From contig CAUDNR010002624.1 in NCBI GenBank assembly GCA_958430865.1, forward strand, positions 34,939 to 85,363: a stretch of 50,425 bases of DNA. Reading direction: 5' to 3'. Source of the DNA: Entrophospora sp. SA101 (Eukaryota; Glomeromycota; Glomeromycetes; Entrophosporales; Entrophosporaceae). This document shows positions 20,767 to 33,287 of this stretch, piece after piece; the stretch's first letter is position 1; each line of letters starts with the position of its first letter. Under the pieces are notes generated by a model. It searched no databases. It saw only the letters and a program-made list of their open reading frames with translations, and had not been told where the DNA came from. The translations under genes were made by a program, and so were the position numbers.

Positions 20767-21310
20767 ATGCCCTGGAGTTTACCGAAGCTTGCATCAATCG
20801 TCAATGACACTTTCACTAATCTTCCCAGACCAGAGATGGCTGCTGACATGCTAGCCGAAAAGTTACCTGCAATGATCCTACCTCCAGGGCAATGGTGGCT
20901 CTGTGACCAAGTTGCAACTCTGCTGATGAATATCAAGAGAATCTGCAGCTCATTCCAAGTGTAGGAGGTCACAATTCGGGGTGGGGCTGGTGGCCCTGAA
21001 ATTGCATTTGGACTCTGATGTTAAGAGGAAAGTTGTAAATAGTGTTTGTTTTGTATAATCATTTTCATAAATGCTCTGTTTCTCTGATACTAACCAATTT
21101 ATAATTTTGGGTCTGTCTTATAGATTAAAATTATCGCATGATTATATACATCTTTGTTAGCAATACAGCCAACAAGAAAAAGAAAAAAGTCATAAAAATG
21201 GTTCAGATTTTGTTTGGTATGTTACGTTATAAATTAATCATTTTCCCAAATTTTCTGCTTCTCTTTAATTTTTGTTTGACCAACTGAATTTGTTATTTAA
21301 ATGCGAGCCA
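20767..21310 (+). repeat. Diverged, inverted partial copy of the 2.7 kb repeat
   Basis: 20767-21040 matches the reverse complement of 2041-2320 (shared blocks GCATCAATCGTCAA, CCAGACCAGAGA, CATGCTAGC, GAAATTGCATTTGG), and 21195-21305 matches the reverse complement of 1690-1800. The tRNA-like sequence between these parts is missing here. A 65-codon frame at 20767-20964 aligns with a broken frame in the 2.7 kb copies, so an ancestral coding sequence probably decayed in all of them. Confidence 0.75.
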
Positions 21311-21319
21311 AAATTACTT

Positions 21320-22034
21320 GTGTGCCATCCACATTCTGTTGGAAATAGGCAAGCAAATTGTCAACACGAACTTTCACCTTCTTTTAGTAAGTGGCTTATT
21401 CATGGGGGCTTACTATAAAATTGTTCATGATAATTCCCGGGGGCAATAGCTACTTAGATGTTGATTAATGCATTCAGTAGCTGGTTTATTGTATGTATGC
21501 TAAATTTGAAATTAGTGTTACAATTTTCTAATATCTATTATCAAAGCCTTTATGAGAAAAGCATCAATCATGAAGCACTTTGTGGTTCATACCAAATGCA
21601 ATGAATAAAATAATGAACTTATAATAAAACATTATTTATTTATAAATTTGTCAAAAATTATCTTTTGTATTTTTGAATTTTTTTTTTAAAATTCATATTA
21701 TTTTGCTATATTTAAGAGTCTTCTTGATAGTGTAGTGTATGTGTTTTAGATTTAGCACATCAAAAAAAAGTTAATTCCGAAATTTTAATGGCAAGTGACA
21801 AATGATTTGATAGAGTGGGATGTATCTTTGGGGTGATCAAGAGGATGGCAAGGCATTTGTGAGATCGTGAAGAGTTTGTTAAGAGGAAAAATCTGCCACT
21901 AAAAGGGAAGCACTAACGAGTGATACATACAACACATGATTTTCAAATAAATTTTGATTCGTCAATGAAAAAATTAATTTTGCAAAAAAAAAAAAAATTT
22001 TTTTCAATTAAAAAATAATAATTAAAAAAATAAA
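21320..22034. other. Intergenic; promoter region of ATP15
   Basis: No gene was seen. Tracts of A and T near 21980-22030 lie directly before the ATP15 start codon. Confidence 0.4.
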
Positions 22035-22493
22035 ATGACATTTGCTTGGAAAGCCGCTGGCATCAGGTTAATATTTAACTAATTGTCATGAACATTAATG
22101 TCTTTCTCTACAAGTTTAAAACAAGAAAGAATTAATGTGGAAATAAATTTTTTTTATAAAAACCAGTTATCTAAAGTATTCACAAGTATGTGCAAGAGCT
22201 GTACGTAATGCTTTAAAAGATGAACATAAAGTGCTTGCACAAAGAAGAGATGAACAAAATGTTAAATTTGCAAAATGGGACCAGGGTAAACAAGGAGATT
22301 TTGTATGTTTTGGTTTTTTTTTAAAAACAAATTTTGTTGTAATATTTATTAATGAATTAATTAGCATTATTAGCATTATTAATCAATCCTTCTGTTTTAT
22401 TATTCTTTTCGAAACACACTCACATTTTCTTAAAATATGGAAAATAGAAATTAATCGATTCTCAATCACAACAAGTTGAAAATTAATCAATAA
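22035..22493 (+). CDS. ATP15: Mitochondrial F1F0 ATP synthase subunit epsilon
   Basis: Exon 1 (22035-22066) and exon 2 (22167-22302) join to MTFAWKAAGISYLKYSQVCA and on to KWDQGKQGDF, the characteristic whole-length pattern of eukaryotic ATP synthase epsilon: W-x-x-A-G-I-S-Y near the N-terminus, then a basic helix. The subunit sits in the central stalk of the F1 sector with gamma and delta in the mitochondrial matrix. Residue 56 abuts a GTATGT donor. The final exon is uncertain: an acceptor at 22474-22475 would add five residues (LKINQ) and stop at 22493, giving 61 residues, close to the yeast length of 62. It is followed in tandem by OCA1. Confidence 0.85.
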
Positions 22494-22811
22494 AAAATTA
22501 TATTTCTTTAATAAATTAAATAACTAAAAGTTTTGAGATGATTACATATAAATAATATAGTCAGAACTTCTTTAATGACCCTATATCATATCCCAAGCTC
22601 AAGACCTAGAGACAAATACATCATGCTTCCATGTTCTACACTGCATGATTTTACAAGTCAAGTTTATATTAATATTAAAAAAACCACCATCTGACTGTGA
22701 CTTCACATGACTATCATCCAATAGATAATCAAAAAATAAATAAATGAAAAATTAAATTTTTTTTTCAAATTTGAAAATAAAATTATATATCCTAATCAAC
22801 CTAATCACACA

Positions 22812-23503
22812 ATGAGTTCACAACATTTCATTCCTCCATTAGTATGTGATATAATCATAACACTTATTCGCAACGTCAATCGACTGTATTAATATTTTAA
22901 TTAATTGTTATAAACATTTTTTTGAATTTAGAATTATGGTATGATTGAAGAAGATTTATATAGATCAGGACAGCCAAATGAATTGAATTTTCCATTTTTA
23001 GAGAAACTTGGTCTGAAAACTGTTGTTTGGTTAGCTCCTGAAGAACCAAATCAACGATTGTAAATATTTTTTCATTCGAAAAAAAAAATTGCAATAATCA
23101 AAAAAATAGTTCTTATTTCTAATAATAATTTTTTTTCCTTCGTTAATCTAGTATAAATTTTATTGATGACCAAGAAATTCACTTTTATCACTTGGGTGTA
23201 ATTTCATCAACAACAAATGCATGGGATCCCATTACTGAAGAAGTGGTATTAGAAGCTTTGGAATTGATTCTTAATTCTCATAATTATCCAATGATTATTA
23301 TGTGTAATTTAGGTAGACATAGAACTGGTACTATTGTAGGATGTTTACGTAAATTACAAAGATGGAATTTGACTTCAATTTTCGAAGAGTATCGTCGTTA
23401 TGCTGGTCCTAAAGTTAGAGTTTTAAATGAACAATTTATTGAATTATTTGATACTGACTTGGTTAGATTGCCTCCACCTATTAATCATCCAAAATGGTTA
23501 TAA
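22812..23503 (+). CDS. OCA1: Tyrosine-phosphatase-like protein OCA1, 3 exons
   Basis: Exons 22812-22841, 22932-23059 and 23152-23503 join in phase to 169 residues. The N-terminal [15 protein letters not shown] and the C-terminal [20 protein letters not shown] are typical of the Siw14/Oca group of atypical dual-specificity phosphatases. The P-loop reads CNLGRHRTG with Cys104 and Arg110, so the CX5R signature is intact. In yeast Oca1 is needed for cell-cycle arrest after oxidative damage, and this group includes inositol pyrophosphate phosphatases. Cytoplasmic; no signal or membrane segment. The start at 22812 gives [10 protein letters not shown] directly before the conserved N-terminal block. 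Confidence 0.92.
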
Positions 23504-23873
23504 TAATGATAATAATAGTTAATAACAATAATATTTTTGGGAATACACAAGAACAAATCCAGAACAAAGCCTTACTACATTATTTTATTTTTTTATAAAA
23601 AAGATTTAATATTTATTAAAAAAAAAATTAATTATACATAATAAATTAAAAAAAAACTTAATTTACTTAATATTATATATTAATAATAATAATCTTAAAA
23701 TATTAAAAAAAATTTTGCCATCTTGCCAATTAATTTGCCATTTTTTTTAAAAAACATAATCATATACAAAAATTTTTTGTTTCCTTATTCATATTTATAA
23801 TAGAAATAAATATATAAATTCTTATTTACAAAATAAAAAATAAATAAATAAATAAAATAAACAAAAATTTAAT

Positions 23874-24197
23874 TTATTTATTAGATTTAATTCCATGGCT
23901 AAATAACTGTTGAAATTCTTGTTTTTGATAAGGTATCATATCATGTAAAATATTCCTGAGTTCAGTTTCTTTCTCAGCTATCCAAGATGTTTTTAGATCT
24001 TCATCATCAAAACCATTTAAAATTTCTGTCATGTTTTCTATATCAGATTTCCAATAAAATCTTTGATAGAAAACTGATGGGTTAAAACATTTTGTTGAAG
24101 GAATAAGCGAAAATACTTCTTTTGGAATTGATGATGGCGGATTACGTATTCTTGATTTAATTAATTTAAAATTAGTTTAGTTTAATCACTCTTAATC

Positions 24198-24229
<32 letters not shown>

Positions 24230-24846
24230 TATATTTATTTTATATATACTCACGATAATTGTATAGTTTTTTCGCCAAAACAGTTTCCACAACAAATAAT
24301 CATCGAAGGCCAAATCTCGTAATAAAATTTTTCGTAAGATCCACCACAAAATTGACATTTATCTGCTAATAAAGTCAACCAAATGTATTTTTGCTCAGTT
24401 AAGCCGAATGGTGGATCCAACTCTGGATATTTCAAAAAACTAATTCTAGATTTTTTCCAAATTATTTGGGTTGCATCAGATTTTGACCACAATAAATTAC
24501 GAAAATATTTACATGCGGTTGATAAATTGTATAAATCGTATGGTGAAACACCTTTACAAATTTCTATTATAATCTCAATTGGCAACTTGGTTATTATTTG
24601 ATTCTGTAATTTTGAATGATTAATGGCAACATCAGTGAATGTTGTAGATATTGATGTCACTGATGTTGCAGAAGTTAATGTTGTTGTATTTGTAGTTACT
24701 GCTGATGATGATGATGATAAGTCTAATTTTTCTCTATAACATTTTTCTGGATGTATAGTGTTAGAATCGAATATTGTACAATCTGATTTACATGCAATAA
24801 ACTCGCGTAAAACTGTAAATAATTCACATATTGTTACACAAGTCAT
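23874..24846 (-). CDS. F-box-like protein with Cys-rich zinc-binding segment, 2 exons
   Basis: Exons 24846-24254 and 24150-23874 join to about 289 residues across a 103-base intron that holds a (TA)n run. After a Ser/Thr-rich linker (about 45-75), residues about 85-125 form an F-box-like motif (ITKLPIEIIIEI, then YDLYNLSTACKYFRNLLW). CQFC at about 164-167 and CCGNC at about 185-189 suggest a zinc site. The second exon adds a charged helical tail. It is probably a substrate-recruiting subunit of an SCF ubiquitin ligase; the target is unknown. It is convergent with OCA1, with 3' ends about 370 bases apart. The downstream ATG was chosen over one 33 bases upstream that would add a hydrophobic leader. 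Confidence 0.75.
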
Positions 24847-25951
24847 TTTAATTTCTATAATGAAAAAAAAAACGATCAAAAAAAAAGATCCATTAAATGT
24901 GGAGATATTTTATATTTGTATATATATATAATTTTTACTTATTCGACTCCTATTTTTTCTTTAAAAAGGTTAATGAATGGAGCTGAGCTATCCAAGTGGC
25001 CATGAAATTAATTTGATTTTACAAGTAATTACAAGTAGAGATAATGGAGAGAAATCATCCTTTTATTTATTTATAAACAATGCGTACCAAATATTTATTA
25101 TCCATGCCACTTTGATGTGGCTTCAATGAAAACATTTCGGCATTTACGGGCAAACATATTAACGCATTGTTAGTGACTTGGCATTTTTTTTTTTTTTTGA
25201 AATTTACATAGAATAGAATTTATATATTTTTTGTATATCTTACAAAAGTTTAAATTTAAAGTAAAAAGCGTGACCAATTTCTTTTACTACTAGTACTGGT
25301 TGGATTTCCTTAGAAAATAAAGGCACTGAAAAATTTAATATTTATATATTTCTCAATATTTAATGTGGCTTAGGAATGGTGTGGGAAATAATATAAATAT
25401 TTATTTTCTAAGCCACATTAACTGTTCAAAAAAAAAAAATAAATTTGCCTTTAAAAAACCCCCATATTTACATTATCCTGTACCAATACCTTTCTTTTGT
25501 CTTTTCTCTTGACTAATTATAAATTTACAAATTTTTTAAAAAAAAATTAGTTGGTTTTTCAAATTTCATTGTGGCTAAAATTAAAAACTAATTGTGGCTA
25601 ACTAAATAAATTTATTTGCCACAGATTAGGTATGTACATATGTTGAAGTCTGATCAATTTATTTTGGTTAGTCTTTTTTTGAAAATCTAATATTTATTGG
25701 TGTTAGTGCGGCTCGAGTCATCTAGTCCCGATCAGTGGCAAATTTTTTCCATAAACATTTTAGATAATTCACGTGACCAAGAAATTAACAAAAAAAAAAT
25801 CATGCGACCGCCAATTGTCAGAAAATAATCATTAAAAATTTAGATATACATGTATAGTTAGTCAATTCAAAATATCATACATAATGTTAAACAAATCCGT
25901 GTAACTAATGTGCATATTTATCATTATTTTGTACATAATTTACATCAAATC
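24847..25951. other. Intergenic with one hairpin
   Basis: TAATGTGGCTTAG at 25361-25373 and CTAAGCCACATTA at 25408-25420 form a 13-bp perfect stem with a 34-base loop. Related GTGGCTAA motifs recur at about 25570-25625. No gene was recognised. Confidence 0.5.
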
Positions 25952-26856
25952 ATGAATTCAATCCTTGCTCCTTTAAATGATGATAAGTTAGAAGGTGATG
26001 AGTATTGCGAATGTTTTACTTGTGCAATTGGATCAAGATTTCATTTCTGCAACAATGTTTCTTGATTATTTAACAAATATTTTGAAAGATTAATAAAAAC
26101 ATTTCAATTAGATTATCTATCTTTATCACAATATAAACCAAACATCAATGCTGAAATTAAAGAGATAACAGAAGAATTTATAGGTGATGGAGAAGTTCTA
26201 CCAAATCATGGCATGATATTCAAAAAATTATTTAGAAGAAAATTATCTTTCAGCACCTTCATTTGTTAAAGATTACTCATTAGCAATGATAAAAGCCATA
26301 AATTTCCTGACTCTGAACTATTTTATTTGTTTAGAATTTTTGATCCAAATGAACTTCCTGATATTGAAAATGTTTTAAATCTATATGGTCAGAGTGAGAT
26401 AGAGTTTTTAGAAATTTTATGGAGATACTAAATTGGTGAATGATGAAGTTTTGCGAATTGTTGAAAAAGGAAAACTCATAGAAGAGTGGGAACTCCCTAA
26501 AATTCTATTTGTATCCCCATAAAAATACAGAAATGTATTTTATTCAATTGTAGAAACACAGATGAAAATTTTTATTTCAATTATCCAAATTTAACAATTA
26601 TTGTTAAAGTAACACTACTCATACCTTTTTCCAATGCACATGTTGAAATACATTGAATAGCCATTTAGTGATTTTACTAAATGGTCTAGATATTCAAGAT
26701 TTTAATTTTGAAAATGCATATGAACATTGTATAAATAAAAAAGAAAGGAATTTTTCACTAAAAAATTTTTTTGGTGATGATCAAACAAAATGTGCGCATT
26801 TTTTTATTGTCCCTGGTTTGATGTTACACACTTCAAAGACCTGCTTGAATTTTTAA
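25952..26856 (+). pseudogene. Decayed multi-frame coding region, unknown family
   Basis: Protein-like stretches occur in successive frames separated by stops and frameshifts: a start at 25952 with a Cys-rich ECFTCAIG segment, then a stretch including LSLSQYKPNINAEIKEITEE, then DEVLRIVEKGKLIEEWELPK, then an open frame at 26653-26856. Codon use is coding-like, but no single frame is long and splice signals do not restore one. I do not recognise the family. Most likely it is a member of an expanded fungal gene family that has lost function. Confidence 0.45.
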
Positions 26857-27107
26857 ATTTGGTTAGTTAACTGCTAAAAAATAAAAAAGAACGATGATAA
26901 AACAAACTCCATATAGAATTTTTTTGCGTAATGTTGACATCAAATTTGTATACAAAAAATATTCGTTGCATATATTTAAATGAAGAAAATTAACAAGAAA
27001 TAAAAAAAAAAGGATTTCCGCTGGTCTTTTGGTCTTTGAAAAAAAATAACTTTATCATCACCAAAAAATACCTTAAACTCTTATTAAAACGCTATCCCTT
27101 ATAAGTG

Positions 27108-28152
27108 ATGAAAATGATTAGCGCTCGTGTTGCAAATACTGGTGCGGCTAGTTTCTCATTCCTGTGTCTTCTTTTAGTGAACTTGGGGACGCCAATTATC
27201 AAGTCAATTTTTATTGCGAGCGTTGAAATGAAAGGTCCTTCATTAGGTGGAAAAATTATATTTGGAATATATGGCGCTTGTGCGAAGTTTTCTGGTAGTA
27301 TTGTTACATCTGGATGCGCTAATATTGGTCTTGTTAGTTCTAATGACAATAGAAATGTCGGTACAAAGTTTTTGTTATCTATGCATGCTGTTGGTAATGT
27401 GCTTACTTATTAATTAAAATGTGAAAAATATTGTATATAATAAATTAAATTATTGTCTATTGTTTGAATATATATTTTTAGGTGTAGTAACATCATTCAT
27501 GCTGTTTTACATTGGAATGTATACCCGTAATTATGTTATACATAAAAAAATGTCATGGATCTTCGCATTATTCAATTCTTTTGTCATTTTGTTAGCAATG
27601 GGAGGACAAATTGACAATTATTTAAAAATTAAAAACGACGCCGACGTTTTTGGAACTACAACGATTGGGACTAGTGGATTTATCCTTGTAATTTTACCTC
27701 TCCTATTCTCATTCATTTCAATTTTTGCATTTTACATGGGAGATCAAGCTGCAGGTGAAGGAGGTAGCATCAATGGTCCCGGAAATATGGCAGCAATTAA
27801 CAATCAGTCACCTGTTCATCCATATCAACAACCTTTCAATCAGCCACCTGTTCCTCATTATAATGATCAACAATCCTCACCTCCACCTTATACAAGTCCT
27901 CAATATGGTGATCAATATAATAATTATCAATTTCCACCTCCACAATCTTATCCAAATTCTCAATATGGTAATCAATATAATAATTATCAATCTCCACCTC
28001 CACAATCTTATCCAAATTCTCAGTATGATCAATATAATGCGAAACAAAATCCATATTCAAGACCACTACCTCCACTACCTCCACAATCTCCACAATCTTA
28101 TACAGATAATCAACCTTATTCGAGCACCGACCATGAACCTGCTATGATGTAA
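27108..28152 (+). CDS. SUR7/PalI-like four-pass membrane protein, 2 exons
   Basis: Exons 27108-27393 and 27482-28152 join in phase to 318 residues. Four hydrophobic segments are visible: near residues 12-32, about 90-110, about 120-140, and about 165-190. The first extracellular loop holds FGIYGACAKF followed 10 residues later by a second Cys, like the GLW-C-C claudin/SUR7 signature. The cytoplasmic tail from about residue 200 is low complexity, with tandem Pro/Gln/Tyr/Asn repeats (QYNNYQ-PPPQSYPNSQY, twice). SUR7/PalI proteins act in the plasma membrane, in eisosomes or in Rim21 pH sensing. Which of these applies cannot be told here. Confidence 0.82.
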
Positions 28153-30730
28153 CTTTGATTTTTCCAACCCAATGTATCATTATCATGTGATTTTTCTATA
28201 TAAGCATTATTATTAATATATTTCATAGAAATTATGGCTCCAGAAACATGGCCATTTTTGTAATACAAATTGATTTTTTTATGTATGAAGAAATAGCGCA
28301 GAAATTTTTCTTTCCATTTCCAAACCTTTGACAAAAAATTTCAGCAATCCATTCTAAAATCCGAGTTGGGATTAGTGATTGTATTCATTTAAAATTTTAA
28401 TACTGACAAATTTGAATTTAGAAAAATATTCAAATTTTGTGATTAATATTCAAATTTGAAAAGGATTATTATTATTAATGCGGTTCTGCCGTCTTTACTG
28501 CATCCTTTGTCATTTTTTAATGCAACCATATATTTAAACCCAGTAGGGAATGAATGAAAATGAACAAGCTTTTATTTTTTCTATCATTTGAAGAGCTAGA
28601 GCTTGAACTGTTTGTTATCTGACACTTGATATCTAAAAATTTTATTGGCAAAATTTATTTCGAAATGAATTTCAAAGGAAAATATGATGATGAAAAAGAA
28701 TTAATTATTGCTTTTATTTTTGTTTCAAAAAACTAAATATTAATATTAATATTGCGTAAATAATTTAATTCATTTCTTATTTTAAATAATTGTCACATTA
28801 TTAAATTTGATCAAATCTTACTGAATTCTTGTCGATTTGGATTTCACAAATTCGAATATATTAATATGGGACATTCATATATCATTTGCGGGATCACATT
28901 ATTTAAACATATAAAAAATAGATTCTTTGTCACCACTCTTAAATGTTTTCATCGATTATAAGCTATGTTATAGTTTTTATTATTGTACAGAAAACCCAAT
29001 TTTGAATTCTACAGTTATAAAGATTATTTAAAACGGGATCATTATTTTATAATCTTATTCCTGATTGATTGTAATAAAAAAAAATCATCAGATAGATTAT
29101 CAAAGATACGTTTATAATTTGAAGCTTGGATGACTTTGTTCAACAATAATTGATTAAATAAATAAACCATTACATAGTTAACCTGTTAAGCCAAAGGCAT
29201 TTGTGGTGCCATTCTCTTCGGATTAACGGGATAAATTTAATGGATTTGGTGTTTAAAAGGATCAGATTCGAATCAGCATCTTGAAACCCAATATTTGATC
29301 GGATGATAATGTCACACGCGCAGATTCGTGTATTGAAATTTCAACACTGGGTGCGGATAATGCTCGAATTTTATAGTTAAAGTTGTTTCTTTTTTTTGCT
29401 CCAAAGAGTTTTGAATTTATTAAATGTGTATTGGATTTTTAAATAATTTATGATTTTGAGGTTAAAATAAAAATATTGTAAACATAAAATATTATATTAT
29501 GTCTGTCATACTATTGTGATATTAGTTCCATCATTATCTTCTCCTGGTACTAAATATTACTATGAAAATAAAACATCGGTGGAGAGCATTATAAAATCGT
29601 TAACATCATAATTGTGGATTTAGCAATTGAAGATTATTAATTTCTTCGATATCAATATTATCTAAAGATGGGAACCACAATTCAATTTTCATATGCCGCA
29701 ATTAGTTGCAACTGATTGTAATTAGCTGAGAAGTCATATTTAAACCTATGGTCAAATAAATTATAGTAAGATACAGGAAGAATACCTAGATTTTGACAAG
29801 AAGATTACCTTCAATATATTAATGACTTTTACTAACCAGCATTATCAGAATTTAATATATATATATCTAGGCACTCATAGCTCTTATTTTCAAGAAAATG
29901 ATGAAAATGAATTCATAATTGACATAATTAATTTCGCATCATCAATGATAGAAGAAATCAACAAGCTCTCCTTTACTCAATTCCATGAATAATTTTAATC
30001 CAATATAATGGCCAAAAACTAGAGAGCTTTTAAATAACTTGGTGATAGAGAGTTAGAAATTTTGATGATGAACCTAATTATCCAAACTTTTCTCTTATGC
30101 AATTATAAATGATGATGAATTTAAGAGATAATTTTATAATTATTAGCATATCATTACAAACAACATCAATAAATATTTCATTAAAATACCTTCGTGAAAT
30201 TACACAAATATATTTCCAAATATTCTTAAATCAAGTGTTAAGTGTGAGTGTGATTTTTTTGACAATACAGATTACAAATGTTGATATTGCCAGGATTGGA
30301 AGGATCTGACCATGATGAATATTATGATTATACAAACGTATGATTTCGATCAAAAGACAGAAGAATTAAAGATTAGTTCCAAAATTTTATAAAAATTTCG
30401 AACAAAAATACTTGTAAGTCAGAGTTTTTGGACAGTCCCTTTAATTTCTCCAAAAAACAATCATTTTGAGAAACTAGTGATGATATGCACCCTGGTATAA
30501 AATAATTATGGGTAATATACCCTGGATTATTTTGCATAGATTAATTGATATATATATATATAGTATAATAAATAAATCCTGTGATCACCGATTACAAAGT
30601 TAATCCTGCAAGAGGATCAACTATATGATAGTGTTAACGACTTTAAGTTTTATCTTCTCATGATCTTTCTTCTTGTTGCAATTATTACTAATCATATTCC
30701 ACAAACTTGTGCATTCCACGAGCCTAATTA
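28153..30730. other. Gene-poor stretch with weak coding relics
   Basis: No intact gene. Between about 29640 and 30300 there are short protein-like segments in several frames broken by stops, which may be remnants of a decayed gene. The rest is AT-rich without visible structure. Confidence 0.35.
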
Positions 30731-30978
30731 ATTAAATCTTGTACAATAATAGCAACGCGTATAAAAAGGACCCTAGAAAACTATATAGGTTATTACCGCG
30801 GCTGACCTGCAAATTACGAAATTTGGAAAGATTCTCTCCAATCAGCCAATCACACAGAGAGTCAAAATTTATATCATGTATAAAAAATGAAAAATCTCTT
30901 GTTTTTTATTTTTTGAGACACGAGAGACACGAGAAAGATGTACGTACGCGTGACAGATCATAACAATAACAATTGAAA

Positions 30979-31740
30979 ATAAAATATATAAATAACACTT
31001 GGGTTTTCTCTCTCTCAAAAAGTAAACAGCAAGAATTTCCCTCTCCAGCGACATTATCCATTTTATCAACATCCATTTTATCTTTCGACGACGGCAAAGA
31101 CCTTCCTTCCATTATATTATTGTTATTATTATTATATTATATTTATGGTTATATTATTTATTGTAACTGCAGTATTTTATTTTAATAATAATAATATAAG
31201 ATTACCTACCCATTCTGGGAATATGTAATAAAATCATCAAAATAAGTTTTTATTCTTCTCACTTTAATTTATTTAAACATTATTATTTTTTTTTCTTTTA
31301 ATATTTATTCGTAAAAGGACAAGTGAAAGTAAAAGAGCTTTACTGCCAACGAGGTTGTTCGTGCGTTCATTTCCGGCTCAACTCTTCCTTCGATTAGTTC
31401 TTTTTTTTCATCCCTCCGTCCTGATGCGCTTTTGTCTCGAACAGTACTGCAAACAGCCGCTTCTCCCTGAGGTATTGTTGCGAGACGTTGCTCAACTTTT
31501 GACCAAAATAGGTCAGACACTTAATACATTGATTGGCTTGTTTTTATTCCACATGGCAGTAAGTCTTATTACAATAATAAATCAATTATATGGACGGGCG
31601 GGTTTATAATTTTTATAATTTATTGAATATTTATGAAGTTAAAAATTTACTAACATATTTCAATATTTTATTACAATAGGTCGAGTTATACTATCTGGGA
31701 ATAGTGGATTTGGTTTGTGCAAGTTTTCCGAAAGTAAAAG
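30979..31740. other. Higher-GC orphan block with exon-like segments, unassigned
   Basis: 30979-31112 and 31330-31560 are richer in G and C than their surroundings and open in more than one frame on both strands. On the plus strand an exon-like frame through 31558 (LLRDVAQLLTKIGQTLNTLI) ends at a GTAAGT donor. It can join 31681-31740 (VELYYLGIVDLVCASFPKVK) ahead of a GTACGT donor in phase 0. On the minus strand a frame from ATG 31112 begins MEGRSLPSSKDKMDVDK. I cannot decide the strand or reach a complete gene. Transcribed leader regions of a divergent pair are also possible. Confidence 0.3.
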
Positions 31741-32050
31741 TACGTGCAACTCTAAATATTTAATTCTTAAAAATAATAATTTGTTTGCGCAGTATTGATA
31801 TTATTATTATTTATTTTACATATTATACTAGGCGAGTCCTTTTTATATACTCTTTTATATACTCCTTTATATGCTCCTTTATATAGTCATTTATGTATTA
31901 CTTCGTATTCTCTTTCACACCTTTATTTACACATTCATTCACACCAATTCTTTCTGCATACATTAGACCTCATTCGACCTTTATTTATGCCTCCATTTTT
32001 ATTCGCGCTTCCATTCACTCCTTCCTTCTTTTCGTTCATTTATCCACTTT

Positions 32051-32178
32051 AGCTTCTTTAGTTTAGTTTTAATTTGGTTTGATTTTAGCTTCTTTAGTAT
32101 AGTTTTAGTATAGTTAAGTTTTAGCTTCTTTGGTTTAGTTTTAGTTTAGTTTTATTTTGACTTTAGTTTAGCTTTATC
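32051..32178. repeat. Degenerate tandem repeat (TTTAGTTTAG type)
   Basis: TTTTAGCTTCTTTAGTTTAG and variants recur about five times. It follows a CTTTATATACTC-type short repeat at about 31840-31890. Confidence 0.6.
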
Positions 32179-32777
32179 ACTATCCCTATACTCATCTTCA
32201 TATATACCACCCATTTCTTGAGCGTTTTACTTTCATTTATTCAAGTTTATGCCGGTTTCTAATAAGTGTCAGGTAAATAATCAATTATATTTTATTAAAT
32301 AATAATGATAATTAATTAGTTAAAACATTATACTAATATTCATGATAAATAATAATTTTAAAGTTAGGGCAACATTTTATTACGAACGCACGTTATTTGG
32401 CCATCAAAGGGGGATAATATTTGGTTAGAAACAAAAGGCTGATTATGAAGGAAAGAAAAAGTTGAGCCGATGAGGAGAAGCATCATTGGATTTTTAGGTT
32501 TTGGTGTTTGTTAATTTATCCAGATAGTTGGTAACAAATTGATTCAATATTTGTTCGAATTGAATTGATTATAATTATTTTGAAATATTTGTTTGTTAGC
32601 GCTTTAATTATCTATCAACTTATCTATTTATTGACATCATCCTTAATTATTGCATCCTTCGTTATCATTATCATTATCATTATTTTTATTTATTTAATTT
32701 TCACCAGTACTTTTACTCATTTGTCATGGAAGGCAGAAGATCTAAGGTACGGTACGGACTCGACGGAGGTTGGTAGT

Positions 32778-32914
32778 GAAGCGGACTAAATCAGGTCTAT
32801 ATTAGTAGTAGTAGTAGAATTATTAGCTTCTTAGTAATATAATTATTATTAGTAGCAGTAGCTTTAGTATTGGTTATTCTTTTTTTTTTTTTGATGTCTG
32901 ATTTAGTCCGCTTC
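32778..32914. repeat. Inverted repeat with 17-bp perfect arms
   Basis: GAAGCGGACTAAATCAG at 32778-32794 and its exact complement at 32898-32914 enclose about 100 bases containing an AGT repeat and a T run. A GGTAGT motif lies outside each arm in inverted orientation, so the structure may extend further. Confidence 0.8.
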
Positions 32915-33255
32915 TCAAGAAACTACCTACAGAAACTTCTTTAGACGTGATGTTATTTTTTTATTTTTTTATTAGTATTATGAAAAAACAATTTTTAATT
33001 CATGTATGTTAGTAGTAGCAATAGCTTTAGCATTTATTAGTTGTATTCACTTTGGACGTGGCATTAGATTGGTTGGCTACGACATTATCATTGCGATGGA
33101 TGGGCGTGGTATTTTATTTAATGTATTATTAATAAGTTTTATTATTAAAAAAATTGTTAAGGGAAAATACTTATTAAAGTTGATATAATAACATATAGAA
33201 ATGCGTCTGGAATAATTTTATTGTCTGAAAATTTATATTTTTAATATGTAAACTC

Positions 33256-33287
33256 GATAAGTCGGTCATGTGGGGTAACGACTTATC
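33256..33287. repeat. Short hairpin
   Basis: GATAAGTCG at 33256-33264 pairs with CGACTTATC at 33279-33287 across a 14-base loop. A terminator-like or regulatory role is possible, but no gene ends here. Confidence 0.5.

Noticed and set aside
27725..28147. 140-codon plus-strand frame and an 85-codon minus-strand frame over the SUR7-like tail
   Set aside because: Both are shadows of the repetitive coding sequence of the real gene in another frame.
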